Positions 44,815 to 54,033 of a stretch of DNA of 64,000 nt are shown piece by piece; within the stretch, counting starts at the first letter, position 1, and each line of letters begins with the position of its first letter. Where the stretch lies: the NCBI GenBank assembly GCA_041397525.1, contig JAWKWL010000003.1, positions 521,041 through 585,040 on the forward strand, given 5' to 3'. The notes under the pieces were generated by a model. That model was not told the origin of the DNA, ran no database searches, and saw nothing but the letters and a program-made list of their open reading frames with translations. The translations under genes and the position numbers were made by a program. Source of the DNA: BOKV01 sp041397525 (GTDB taxonomy: Bacteria > Pseudomonadota > Alphaproteobacteria > Rhizobiales > Rhizobiaceae).

Positions 44815-47013
44815 ATGCCGGTTCTTGACGCAAGCAATGCCACCGAGGATTTCGAGTTTTCCTATCTCTTCCCAGCAGACCAGTTGTCGGACGATCTGCA
44901 CAACGGCACGGGCAACGCGACAAGTTATTCCTGGGTGACTTCACAGGGCAATCGGGTCACGTTGAGCGGCAGTTTCACATATCCGGGCGGCATAGTAACC
45001 GGTTCCGTCACCATGGTAACCATCAACCTTTCCGACAATGCTTCCGACGACATTGTCATTTCATCGCTGGTTGGCGTCACGGCGGCAAATTTCCTGTCGG
45101 TCCACGCAACGATCTGGTCCAACCTGTTTTCCGGTCAGGACATTTTCATCGCTGCGCCCACCGTCCACTCCGACTATGCGGGCGACCGCAATGCAGCCGG
45201 AACGGTCGGCGGCGACTTCTTTTACGGCAATTTCAATGGTGGTTCCTTTCACTGGTACGGCGACCTTTCGGTTCTGGCCGGATCGGGCACCAACAGCTAT
45301 TCCGGTGCGGGCGATGTTTTTATCATCGAGGGCGCGCTGGGTGATGTCAGCACCATGTCCGGCGACGGTTCTGCCGTTCAGTCCGGTGACCAGTTGACCG
45401 GTGGCGACGACACATTCCAGATTTCAACCACCGGCTCACAGGTCAGCGCCTTTGGTGACGTCGAGGACGTGTTTGGTTATGCGCAAGGCGGCAACGACAC
45501 TTTCGTGCTTCTGGGAACAGGGTCCGCTGTCGTGGTTGGCGATTTTGACAGCATTGGCTATGTGCTGAACAACACCTACGGCCTCGGCTATGGCGGGGAC
45601 GACGTCATTGTCGAGCAGGGCGCGGACATATCGAATTACATGCTGGGCGACGCCCAGTTCTTTGCATTGGGAACACTTTCGGGCGGCAGTGACACGATCA
45701 ATGGCGGGGGTGGCAAAGATTCCATTTTCGGTGAGACCAGTGATGTCCTGAGCACGGTCGATTCCGCCTCCGCATTCATGGGCGGCAATGATCTGCTGAT
45801 TGGGGGCACCGGCAATGACACCATTTATGGCGATGTCCGCGATTTCCTCAATCTGGCCGCCTTGGCCAATGTCACATTTGGTTCTGATACGATCTATGGC
45901 GGTGACAATGACGACACCATCTATGGTGACTATCGCACGCTCGATGCATTCCAGTCGGTCGATGCCGGTGCAGTAGACTATATTTTTGGCGAAGGCGGCG
46001 TCGACACCATTCACGGCAATGGCGGAGGAGACTGGATCTATGGCGGCACAGGCGGTGATTTTCTTTATGGAGACAGTGGCAGCGACCTGATCTTTGGTGA
46101 AGCCGGGGAAGACGAACTATGGGGCGGTGCCGATGGCGACTTCATGTGGGGCGGGGGCGATTCCGATACCTTGCATGGGGAAGCCGGTGCCGACTGGCTC
46201 TATGGTGAGGCTGGAATCGACTATCTTTATGGCGAGGATGCCGACGATGTCCTGATTGCCGGCAGCGAAGGCGACTTCGCATGGGGCGGTGGCGGCACCG
46301 ATACGATCTTTGGCGAAGACGGAGACGATACGCTGCGAGGCGAGGGAGAAGGCGATGTCATCTTCGGCCAGCAAGGTATCGACACCATTTATGGCGGGCC
46401 GGGCGGTGATTTCCTCTTTGGCGGAACCGAGGTGGACACGATCCATGGCGACGAGGACAATGACCAGATCCATGGCGACAATGGCGCCGACTTCCTCTAC
46501 GGCGGCACTGGCAATGACCTCATTTATGGCGGAGCGCAGGGCGACACCATCGAGGGCAATGAGGACAACGACATCATTTTTGGTGAGGACGGCAGCGATG
46601 TGATTGACGGCGGGTCCGGCCTGGACTGGCTGGATGGCGGAGCACAGGGCGACACCATTCACGGCGGCAGCGAGGCAGACGTGATCTTCGGCGATGCCGG
46701 TATCGACCATATTTACGGCGATGCGGGTGATGATCTCTTGTGGGGCGAGGACTATGGTGCGACGGTTGACCAGACTACCGACCATTTCCACTTCGGCGAT
46801 GGTTGGGGCAATGACACCATCTATGATTTTACCTCCGGCATGGACGTGGTGGACATGACAGCGGTAACGGGCTTGACCACACTTGGCCAGCTTACCCTTT
46901 CAACGAACATCGATGGTTTTGCAGTAGTCACCTTCGGTACGGATTCCATCACCTTCTACGGTGTCACTGAAGCCCAACTGACTTCCAACAGTGGTGATTT
47001 CGTACTCAATTGA
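44815..47013 (+). CDS. RTX protein, diverged paralogue
   Basis: A 732-residue protein. Its N-domain (residues 1-100, with YSWVTSQGN and GSFTYPGGIVTG) is related to that of the preceding RTX protein, and long repeats of the hGDxxxh ... GGNDTF type fill about residues 200-395. RTX nonapeptides make up the rest. The C-terminal 90 residues are homologous to the shared cassette but clearly diverged, keeping the frame of DSITFYGVTEAQLTSN and GDFVLN. GGAG at 44804-44807 precedes the ATG at 44815. It follows the previous RTX gene by 118 bases on the same strand and may be co-transcribed. A type I exporter is needed but is not in the window. Confidence 0.87.
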   Translation: MPVLDASNATEDFEFSYLFPADQLSDDLHNGTGNATSYSWVTSQGNRVTLSGSFTYPGGIVTGSVTMVTINLSDNASDDIVISSLVGVTAANFLSVHATIWSNLFSGQDIFIAAPTVHSDYAGDRNAAGTVGGDFFYGNFNGGSFHWYGDLSVLAGSGTNSYSGAGDVFIIEGALGDVSTMSGDGSAVQSGDQLTGGDDTFQISTTGSQVSAFGDVEDVFGYAQGGNDTFVLLGTGSAVVVGDFDSIGYVLNNTYGLGYGGDDVIVEQGADISNYMLGDAQFFALGTLSGGSDTINGGGGKDSIFGETSDVLSTVDSASAFMGGNDLLIGGTGNDTIYGDVRDFLNLAALANVTFGSDTIYGGDNDDTIYGDYRTLDAFQSVDAGAVDYIFGEGGVDTIHGNGGGDWIYGGTGGDFLYGDSGSDLIFGEAGEDELWGGADGDFMWGGGDSDTLHGEAGADWLYGEAGIDYLYGEDADDVLIAGSEGDFAWGGGGTDTIFGEDGDDTLRGEGEGDVIFGQQGIDTIYGGPGGDFLFGGTEVDTIHGDEDNDQIHGDNGADFLYGGTGNDLIYGGAQGDTIEGNEDNDIIFGEDGSDVIDGGSGLDWLDGGAQGDTIHGGSEADVIFGDAGIDHIYGDAGDDLLWGEDYGATVDQTTDHFHFGDGWGNDTIYDFTSGMDVVDMTAVTGLTTLGQLTLSTNIDGFAVVTFGTDSITFYGVTEAQLTSNSGDFVLN

Positions 47014-47063
47014 CAGACTTGCCGCAGAAACATGCCCGTTCCTTGCCAAACTGCAAGTGGGTC

Positions 47064-48008
47064 TCACTCCGGCCGCGGAATCCTGATCGCAATGTCTGAC
47101 ACTTCCATGCTCATGCCTGTCCATTGGCGCGAAGGGATGATGATGAGCATGTCCGCATTTGCAGTTTTGCTGCGTTCTGGAATCTTCTGCTTGAAATAGA
47201 AATCCTTGTAGCTGCGCTCGAGTTGCTGCGGTGCTTCGACCAACTCGGTGAGCGAGGAATGATAGCGCAGCGTCAAGCTCCCGGGCTTCTCATGCTCGCT
47301 CCCAAGTCTGGAAATGTCGCGCGCCACAATTCCCAGTTCGATTTCCTTGCCGGCAAGAAGTTTGACATAGGCAGGATCCAGCGCCATGAATGCAAAACTC
47401 AGCGGGAGGTCGCTCGTTTCCGGATTGGAAAAGCGAATCGTCATCTTTCCGTCGCTGCCCGCTTCAGCCTGTTTCACGACCACTTCATTGAAAGCCTCGA
47501 ATTGCGGGTTGATGCCATTGCCGAACACAGTGATGACTGTGTCTTTCGGGTTTTGGGAAAACAAGACCGGTAATGGCGGCTTCAACAGATCCGACAGCCC
47601 CCATATCAGCAGCCCGGCGAATGCCAGGCCGCCAAGCACGAATGTTGGCAGGCGCAGGCGGGCAAGCAAGCCTTGTCTTGGCACTTTGTTCAACGGCACC
47701 TGCAGGTCGGCATTGCCGGGCTTCGCCGTGGCTTGCGCCGTTGCGGGGATTTCCTTTGCTGTAAGATTCTGCCGCGAGGCTTCATTCGCAACTTCAGCCA
47801 GGGCGTCGCGATAGGCTGTCTCTACCGCATCAATGGCAATCTCCAGCGCCTCATGGTTCTCCAGCTGTTTGGCCGGATCGATAGCCACGCGTGCCAAGGC
47901 TGCCCTGGCCTCGTGATACACCTGTTTTCGATTGACATCGTTAAGGGCATCTGTCTTTTGAAGGCCGCGTTCAAGTATGCGGACATATCGCTGAGCTGGG
48001 TGGTCCAT
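47064..48008 (-). CDS. Hypothetical membrane-anchored protein
   Basis: A 314-residue protein I do not recognise. Residues 1-110 are helical, charged and probably cytoplasmic (HEARAALARVAIDPAKQLENHEALEIAI). One membrane segment lies near residues 120-140 (LPTFVLGGLAFAGLLIWGLSDLL, positions approximate). A periplasmic beta-rich domain follows, with several strands and no catalytic motif seen. The start at 48008 (MDHPAQRYVRILE) was preferred to 48110 because the extra residues look like untranslated sequence. It is divergent from gmd and convergent with the last RTX gene, so a role in glycan assembly or chain control is possible but only by position. Confidence 0.65.
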   Translation of the reverse strand: MDHPAQRYVRILERGLQKTDALNDVNRKQVYHEARAALARVAIDPAKQLENHEALEIAIDAVETAYRDALAEVANEASRQNLTAKEIPATAQATAKPGNADLQVPLNKVPRQGLLARLRLPTFVLGGLAFAGLLIWGLSDLLKPPLPVLFSQNPKDTVITVFGNGINPQFEAFNEVVVKQAEAGSDGKMTIRFSNPETSDLPLSFAFMALDPAYVKLLAGKEIELGIVARDISRLGSEHEKPGSLTLRYHSSLTELVEAPQQLERSYKDFYFKQKIPERSKTANADMLIIIPSRQWTGMSMEVSDIAIRIPRPE

Positions 48009-48154
48009 TGTCCGTCTTTGATTGATCGCTGCTGATGTCAGGCGCTTGCCCCGGTTGCCTATTACAGAGGAACACCTTGGGTTTCCAGTTTTAAGTGATG
48101 CCGGCGGCATTGCACGGAAACCTCTAGAGCAACACCAGACAAGACTTGGATATC

Positions 48155-49222
48155 ATGACGAAGAAAGTTGCATTGATTACCGGCATCACCGGACAGGACG
48201 GATCCTATCTGGCGGAGCTGCTTCTTGCCAAAGGTTATTCGGTTCACGGCATCAAGCGCAGGACATCGCTTTTCAACACCCAGCGCATCAACCATCTCTA
48301 TCATGACCCGCATGTTTCCGGCACTGATCTGACACTGCATCATGGCGACATGACGGATTCATCGAGCCTGATGCGAATCCTGCAGGAAGTACAGCCCGAT
48401 GAATTGTACAACCTCGCTGCCCAAAGTCATGTATCGGTATCCTTCGAGGAGCCTGAATACACCGCAAATTCCGATGCCCTGGGAACCCTTCGCCTGCTCG
48501 AAGCGATTCGCATCCTGAAACTTTCGAAGAAGACCCGCTTCTATCAGGCGTCCACCTCCGAACTGTATGGGCTGGTGCAGGAGATTCCGCAAACGGAAGC
48601 AACACCCTTTTACCCGCGCTCGCCCTATGCGGTTGCGAAGCTCTATGCACACTGGATTACCGTCAATTACCGCGAAGCCTATGACCTGTTTGCCTGCTGC
48701 GGAATCCTGTTCAACCACGAATCCCCGGTGCGCGGTGAGACTTTCGTGACCCGCAAGATCACCATGGCGCTTGCTCGCATCAAGCTTGGGATGCAGGATT
48801 GTCTGTACCTCGGTAACCTCAACGCGCTCCGGGACTGGGGCCATGCTCGCGACTACGTGGAAATGCAATGGCGCATGCTGCAGCAGGAAACGCCGAAAGA
48901 CTATGTCATCGCCACTGGCGAGCAGCATTCGGTTCGCGAATTTGTTGATGCGGCTGCCGCCGAGATCTGAATATCCATTCGCTGGGAGGGAACAGGCGCT
49001 GATGAAAAGGGCTATGATGTTGCGTCCGGCAAATGCATAGTTTCGGTTGATCCGCGCTATTATCGTCCGGCGGAAGTCGAAACGCTGCTTGGAAATCCGC
49101 AAAGGGCGAGGGAAGAATTGGGCTGGACACCAACCGTTACATTCCCTGAACTCGTCAGAGAGATGATGCGCGAGGATATCAAGTCTGCCGAGCGGGAATT
49201 GCGGGCAGGCAATAACCATTGA
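48155..49222 (+). pseudogene. gmd: GDP-mannose 4,6-dehydratase with an in-frame TGA
   Basis: GMD converts GDP-mannose to GDP-4-keto-6-deoxymannose, the first step to GDP-fucose or GDP-rhamnose. Read through the stop, the gene gives a normal 355-residue product with GITGQDGSYLAELL at the N-terminus and the SDR Tyr/Lys in SPYAVAKLYAHW. Codon 272, between AAAEI and ISIRWEGTG, is TGA at 48968-48970, where a Gly codon (GGA) is likely ancestral. The frame after it stays open for 83 conserved codons to the TGA at 49220. As read, the protein lacks its C-terminal quarter. The ATG at 48155 is preferred to 48146. Confidence 0.85.
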
Positions 49223-49225
49223 GCA

Positions 49226-50173
49226 ATGACGATGGCTGCAATCATTGGTCCCGTTTTCGTCACTGGTGGAAATGGCCTTCTTGGCCGTGCAGTATTGGCT
49301 GCTTTGGCGGATGCGGGAATTAGCGACATCCATGCGCCGGGTCGCGACGAACTTGACCTGACCGACCGGGCAAGGGTGCAGGCCTATGTTTCCGACCTTC
49401 GACCGCAAACTGTGATACATCTGGCTTCGCTGGTTTTTGGCCTTGGGGGCAACAGCCGCAACCAGATGCGTTCCCTGTCGGAAAACAGCGCTATCAACGA
49501 CAACCTGCTGACGACATTGCAGCGATATCCAGCCAGGAGGTTTTTCTTCGCCGGCACTGTCGCTTCCTATCCCTATCCCTATGCAGTGATGCCGTTGTGC
49601 GAAGAGGAGTTCTTCAACGGCCTGCCGCATCGTGGCGAATTCGGCTATGCGATGGCCAAGCGCCAGTCCTGGCCATATCTTGAAATCCTCGCAGAAGAGA
49701 CAGGTCTTGAATTCACCTACGGGATTTTCACCAATCTCTATGGACCCGGTGACCGGTTTGATATCGTGAACGGCCATGTCGTGCCGTCACTGGTTGCCAA
49801 GGCGCATGCGGCAGCGGGTGAGGGTGGATCGCTCCGGGTTTGGGGTGACGGATCGGCGACGCGGGACTTTCTCTTTGTCACGGATGCTGCGCGTGCTGTC
49901 ATCCACTGCCTGTCAAACCCGCCATCCCGGCCTTTGGTGAACATTTCTTCTGCGGAAGAGGTTACGATACGGAAACTGGCATTGACGATCGCCGCGAATT
50001 TTGACCATGTACCCGTGGATTTTGATACCACCGGTGCTGTTGGAATACCGAAGCGGGTCATTGACAACAGTCGGCTTCTGGCAACCGGCTTTTCAGGTTT
50101 CACCAGCCTGGAAGAAGGCATTGCAAGCACTTGCCAGTGGTATGCCGAAAATCAGGGGGATGTTCGCCGATGA
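49226..50173 (+). CDS. fcl: GDP-L-fucose synthase-like NAD-dependent epimerase/reductase
   Basis: A 315-residue extended SDR. The Rossmann motif VTGGNGLLGRA is at about residues 11-21. The catalytic Tyr and Lys are in FGYAMAKRQ, and VWGDGSATRDFLFV is a typical Fcl/GMER block. It would epimerise and reduce the GMD product to GDP-L-fucose, although a related 6-deoxyhexose product is possible. It begins 3 bases after the gmd stop, so the two form an operon, and its own stop overlaps the start of the next glycosyltransferase gene (ATGA). If gmd is truly broken, this enzyme lacks its local substrate supply. Confidence 0.85.
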   Translation: MTMAAIIGPVFVTGGNGLLGRAVLAALADAGISDIHAPGRDELDLTDRARVQAYVSDLRPQTVIHLASLVFGLGGNSRNQMRSLSENSAINDNLLTTLQRYPARRFFFAGTVASYPYPYAVMPLCEEEFFNGLPHRGEFGYAMAKRQSWPYLEILAEETGLEFTYGIFTNLYGPGDRFDIVNGHVVPSLVAKAHAAAGEGGSLRVWGDGSATRDFLFVTDAARAVIHCLSNPPSRPLVNISSAEEVTIRKLALTIAANFDHVPVDFDTTGAVGIPKRVIDNSRLLATGFSGFTSLEEGIASTCQWYAENQGDVRR

Positions 50174-51504
50174 ACCGGACGCCGAAAAAACGGCTGGCAA
50201 TTGTGTCGAGCTACTCGGAGAGCTGTGGCAACGCGTCTTTCACCCGGGTGCTGCATGACTCGATCGAGCAATATTCCGACTATGACGTCGAAGTGGTCGA
50301 ACTGGACCTGCGCTTGTTGCAATCAGTGAACAATTTCGTCAGGCGCAAGGCAGATATTCACATTGGCAAATTGTGCCAGCAATTGGCCACGTTTGACGCT
50401 GTCAACCTGCAACTCGAGGCCGGGCTTTACGGCACCCTGCCCAATGACATCATGAACCGCGTTCGTCGCCTGATGGCTGCAAACAAGGTCATGTCCGTGA
50501 CCTTGCATTCTCCTCGCCTCAGTGCCCCGACCAACTCCTCAATTCGGGCAGGGATAGCCGATTTGCTGCGGCTGCGCATAGTGTCGGGTGTCAGGACAAT
50601 TCTCGATGAGTTTCGCGGCAATGTTCATGTCCGTATCAACAAGTCGATGATCAAGGATGCCATTGCACGCGGCCACCGGCTCATCACCCATACCAGGCGG
50701 GCAAAATACCAGATTGGCGTGTTTTTCGACTATCACAAGGTGGATGTGCATCCGCTCAAGATTGTTCCTGAAGGCTTTGAACCAAATCCCGAAAAATTGA
50801 ACGGAATTCGAAGGCAACTCGGCATCGGGACGGATGACAAGGTCGTTGGCATTTTTGGTTATGTGAGCTCTTACAAGGGGCACCACGATGCCCTGAGGGC
50901 GATGGAGCATCTCCCTGACAATTTCAAGTTGCTGATCTTTGGCCGACAGCATCCCCAGACCATACGCTCCAATGGCAAGGTTGATGTCTATCTGAAATCC
51001 TTGATGGATCAGATTCTTGTGCATGAAGAGAAATTGCGAAAGCAATCGCTTGCCCTGGCGCGGATGCAATCAGCTCAAGAGAGCACCAGACTGTCCCTCA
51101 AGGACCGCGTCTTCTTCCTCGGTGAACTGCCAGATCGCGAGTTTCTCGATGTCGCAGGTTCTGTCGACATGGCCTGGCTGCCCTATTATGAAAACGGCCA
51201 GGACGGTTCCGGCATAGCCTCGATCTGCCTGGATGCGAGCAAGCGGGTGGTATGTTCAGCGTCCTTTGCCTTCGACCAGCTTTTCAGGCTGGTGGAATAC
51301 AGCAATGTCAGCCGTTTCGACATCGGCAACTCGATCGAACTGGCGCACAAGACGCTGCTGCATATCAATACCATTCCGCCGCAGCGTCCCTATGGTGACG
51401 AGAGCGTCTATACAATCCGCAGCCAGGTTGACACCTATGTCAAGGAGCTGACTGGTGCACCGGTCGGCGACCCGGCGCCCGCGTCAGCCCAAGAGGCAGG
51501 GTAA
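50170..51504 (+). CDS. Glycosyltransferase, GT4-like
   Basis: A 444-residue glycosyltransferase with a Rossmann-type N-terminal half (RLAIVSSYSESCGNASF) and a C-terminal half with KVVGIFGYVSSYKGHHDALRA and the sugar-nucleotide region DMAWLPYYENGQDGSGIASICLDASKRVV. The fold fits the GT4/GT-B group. The acceptor and donor are unknown; fucose or mannose transfer fits the context. Translation starts in an ATGA overlap with fcl at 50170, which fits coupling; the longer frame from 50131 would overlap fcl more deeply. It is followed at 51509 by the ABC-2 permease gene. Confidence 0.83.
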   Translation: MNRTPKKRLAIVSSYSESCGNASFTRVLHDSIEQYSDYDVEVVELDLRLLQSVNNFVRRKADIHIGKLCQQLATFDAVNLQLEAGLYGTLPNDIMNRVRRLMAANKVMSVTLHSPRLSAPTNSSIRAGIADLLRLRIVSGVRTILDEFRGNVHVRINKSMIKDAIARGHRLITHTRRAKYQIGVFFDYHKVDVHPLKIVPEGFEPNPEKLNGIRRQLGIGTDDKVVGIFGYVSSYKGHHDALRAMEHLPDNFKLLIFGRQHPQTIRSNGKVDVYLKSLMDQILVHEEKLRKQSLALARMQSAQESTRLSLKDRVFFLGELPDREFLDVAGSVDMAWLPYYENGQDGSGIASICLDASKRVVCSASFAFDQLFRLVEYSNVSRFDIGNSIELAHKTLLHINTIPPQRPYGDESVYTIRSQVDTYVKELTGAPVGDPAPASAQEAG

Positions 51505-51508
51505 GTTG

Positions 51509-52297
51509 ATGTTCAGTTATCTTGGACAGATCTACAAGGCGCGACACCTGTTGTATCATCTGTCGCTCTACGATTTGAACCAGAAATACCGCCGTTCTTT
51601 TCTTGGCATTCTGTGGGCGATCCTGCAGCCGCTGGGGATGGCACTGCTGCTGGCGCTCGTGCTTTCGACCGTGTTCGGAATGGAGATCACTGAATATGTG
51701 CCCTACATCTTTTCCGGCCTGATTGTATGGGAGTTTGTGTCCGCGAGTGCGGTCGGCGGCTGCCAGGTATTCCGCTTCTCCCAATACTATATTCGTCAGT
51801 GCACCTTGCCGAGCATGGTCTATACGCTGCGCCACTCACTGGGGGGCGTGGTCAATTTCCTGCTGGCACTCATCGGTCTCGTCGCTTGGGTAGTTGTGGT
51901 AATGCCGCAGAATTTCGGCATGGCATGGCTGATGCTGATTCCGGCGACCGTGCTGCTTTTCCTGTGCCTGTGGCCGCTGGCAACCATCAGCGCCTATGTT
52001 GCCACCTGGTTTTATGACTTTTCCCAGCTGATCGGGCTTGTTCTGCAGGCATTGTTCTTCGTTTCGCCCGTTTTCCTCAAGCCGCAGGTCTTTCTGGAAT
52101 CGAAATTCGGCCTCGGCTTTCTGGTGCATTTCAATCCGGTATATCACGGGCTGGAACTTTTCCGCGCTCCATTGCTGCATGGCTCATGGCCATCGGTTGA
52201 AAGCATCACCTTCACTCTTGCAACCTGCATCTGCCTGTGGGCTGTTGCGTCACTGCTGGTATGGCGTGGCGAGCGTTCGCTGATTTTCCATTTCTAG
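51509..52297 (+). CDS. ABC-2 type polysaccharide export permease (Wzm-like)
   Basis: A 262-residue integral membrane protein with six hydrophobic segments and the ABC-2 pattern. The N-terminal cytoplasmic YDLNQKYRRSFLGILWAILQP is typical of Wzm/KpsM/TagG exporters, and the last segment ends at WRGERSLIFHF. With the following ATPase it would export an undecaprenyl-linked glycan across the cytoplasmic membrane. I chose ATG 51509, four bases after the glycosyltransferase stop; the frame opens at 51455. It forms an operon with the genes on both sides. Confidence 0.9.
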   Translation: MFSYLGQIYKARHLLYHLSLYDLNQKYRRSFLGILWAILQPLGMALLLALVLSTVFGMEITEYVPYIFSGLIVWEFVSASAVGGCQVFRFSQYYIRQCTLPSMVYTLRHSLGGVVNFLLALIGLVAWVVVVMPQNFGMAWLMLIPATVLLFLCLWPLATISAYVATWFYDFSQLIGLVLQALFFVSPVFLKPQVFLESKFGLGFLVHFNPVYHGLELFRAPLLHGSWPSVESITFTLATCICLWAVASLLVWRGERSLIFHF

Positions 52298-52314
52298 GGG
52301 CGCGACGCAAACAC

Positions 52315-53094
52315 ATGACCCAACAACCCTCGATCAGGCTCGCAAAGGCAAACCTGTATTATTCATCGCTCGCTTATGGTGATCGCTCGCTGAAGACACT
52401 GTTGTTCGGCCATGGCCGCTATGGCGGCACTGGCGGCAAGGGAAGGCTGCGCGATGTTCATGCGTTGCGCGACATCAGCTTTTCCGTAAGCGCCGGCGAA
52501 CGCATCGGCATCATCGGCGCCAATGGCGCAGGCAAGTCCACGTTGCTCAGATTGCTTGCTGGCCTGTACCCGCTTCGTTCGGGAATATGCACCGTCAACG
52601 GCAATGTCCGTGCCATGCTGGACCTGATGCTGGGCTTTGAGCCGGAAGCAACCGGTCGCCAGAACATTCTCTATCGCGGCCTCATCCTCGGGCTTTCGCC
52701 AGCCGAGATTCGCGATCTCGAAGCAGGCATCATCGACTTTGCCGATATCGGGAGTTTCATCGATTATCCGGTCAAGACCTATTCGGCCGGCATGTCCGTG
52801 CGCTTGGCCTTTGCCATATCGACCGCCATTCACGGTGATATTCTGCTGATCGACGAGGTGATAGGAGCAGGCGATGACAATTTCATGGAAAAGGCGCGCA
52901 ACCGTTTTCTGGAAATGGTCAACCGCTCGCAGATATTGATGATCGCCTCGCATGATCATCACACGCTTGGTGAAATCTGCAATCGCGGCATGGTGATTGC
53001 GCAGGGGCATCTTGCCTTTGACGGAAAATTCGCTGATGCAGTCGACTATTACCAATCCGCCAAACATACCAGCGCCGGTGCTACGACCGACTGA
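52315..53094 (+). CDS. ABC transporter ATPase for polysaccharide export (Wzt-like)
   Basis: A 259-residue ATP-binding subunit. Walker A GANGAGKST, signature YSAGMSVRLAFA with the Gly-Met replacing the usual LSGGQ (normal for Wzt/KpsT/TagH), and Walker B ILLIDEV are present. It lacks the C-terminal glycan-binding domain of long Wzt proteins, so it is of the short type. It follows the permease gene by 17 bases. The ATG at 52315 was preferred over the upstream in-frame ATG at 52237, which would overlap the permease gene. Confidence 0.92.
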   Translation: MTQQPSIRLAKANLYYSSLAYGDRSLKTLLFGHGRYGGTGGKGRLRDVHALRDISFSVSAGERIGIIGANGAGKSTLLRLLAGLYPLRSGICTVNGNVRAMLDLMLGFEPEATGRQNILYRGLILGLSPAEIRDLEAGIIDFADIGSFIDYPVKTYSAGMSVRLAFAISTAIHGDILLIDEVIGAGDDNFMEKARNRFLEMVNRSQILMIASHDHHTLGEICNRGMVIAQGHLAFDGKFADAVDYYQSAKHTSAGATTD

Positions 53095-53144
53095 ATGACA
53101 ACAGCGCGGCCTGGGCTGCGCATGATGCACAAGGATGCAAAACC

Positions 53145-53960
53145 ATGACTGACCGGATCGAAACCCTGCTTGGCCCCCTCGCCATGGACGGAATTGGCCT
53201 TGAAGTGGCACCCTATTTCAACCCGGCCATTGATGCGGACAAATACAATGTCCGCTACACCGATTACATTTCCACCGAGGAAATCCTCAAGAAGGCTGCC
53301 GACAATCCCGGTGCCATCGGGCGCAAGGTGCCGGAAATCCACTTCGTCTGGCAGCCTGGCAAATCGCTGCGCGAATGCGTAAATGAAAAGATCGAGTTCG
53401 ACTATGCGCTCGCTTCGCATGTCATCGAGCACGTGCCCAACACCATCGGCTGGCTCAACCACATTCTCGAAACCATGCGCGTTGGCGCGAAACTGGCGCT
53501 TGCCGTGCCAGACCGCCGCCGCACCATGGATTTTTACCGCCGGGAGACCACATTCGGCGAACTGGTCGGTAACTGGATCAACAATCCGGCCATTCCAACG
53601 CCGACCCAGGTCTTCGACTTCCTGTCACAATCCTTCTACGACAACCGAACAGCCGAAAATGGCTACAGGATGCTCGACGTCAACAACACGCCCTTCGAGA
53701 AGATCGACCGGCATTATTCCGACGAACAGGCGCTGGATTTTGCTGCCTTCACTGTCAACCAGAACCACTATCTCGATGTTCACTGCACCGTCTGGACGCC
53801 GGAGCAGTTTGTCGAAGTGTTCAATCGCGTCACTGGTATCGGCCTGATGAATGTCCGCCTTTCCGATCCGGTTGTGGCAACCGATCGTGACGAATTCATC
53901 ATCCACATGGAGAAGCTTGGCAAGCCCCGGGTCCGTCGCGACGACATCATCCTGAGCTAG
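53145..53960 (+). CDS. SAM-dependent methyltransferase (class I)
   Basis: A 271-residue methyltransferase-fold protein. GIGLEVAPYFNPAI holds the first strand and loop for SAM, and FDYALASHVIEHVPNTIGWL is the usual motif-II/III region of Methyltransf_11-type enzymes. No acceptor domain is recognised. It is the last gene of the ABC-2 glycan cluster, so it may methylate a sugar or cap the chain end before export, as WbdD does elsewhere; this is inference. A 50-base gap separates it from the ATPase gene. The 73-base space downstream shows nothing. Confidence 0.8.
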   Translation: MTDRIETLLGPLAMDGIGLEVAPYFNPAIDADKYNVRYTDYISTEEILKKAADNPGAIGRKVPEIHFVWQPGKSLRECVNEKIEFDYALASHVIEHVPNTIGWLNHILETMRVGAKLALAVPDRRRTMDFYRRETTFGELVGNWINNPAIPTPTQVFDFLSQSFYDNRTAENGYRMLDVNNTPFEKIDRHYSDEQALDFAAFTVNQNHYLDVHCTVWTPEQFVEVFNRVTGIGLMNVRLSDPVVATDRDEFIIHMEKLGKPRVRRDDIILS

Positions 53961-54033
53961 GATCCCGAGCCTGACAGCGCACCATCTGGCAGTCACCGGG
54001 TCGGCAAAAGCCGGAAAAACCCGTAGGCGCGGT

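Noticed and set aside
34900..47013. Type I secretion ABC/MFP genes inside the RTX island
   Set aside because: None of the open frames has the ABC exporter or membrane fusion protein pattern; the ABC genes at 51-53 kb are of the polysaccharide type.
48359..49777. 472-codon minus-strand frame across gmd and fcl
   Set aside because: The + strand has clear conserved gmd and fcl motifs here, and the minus frame matches no known protein.
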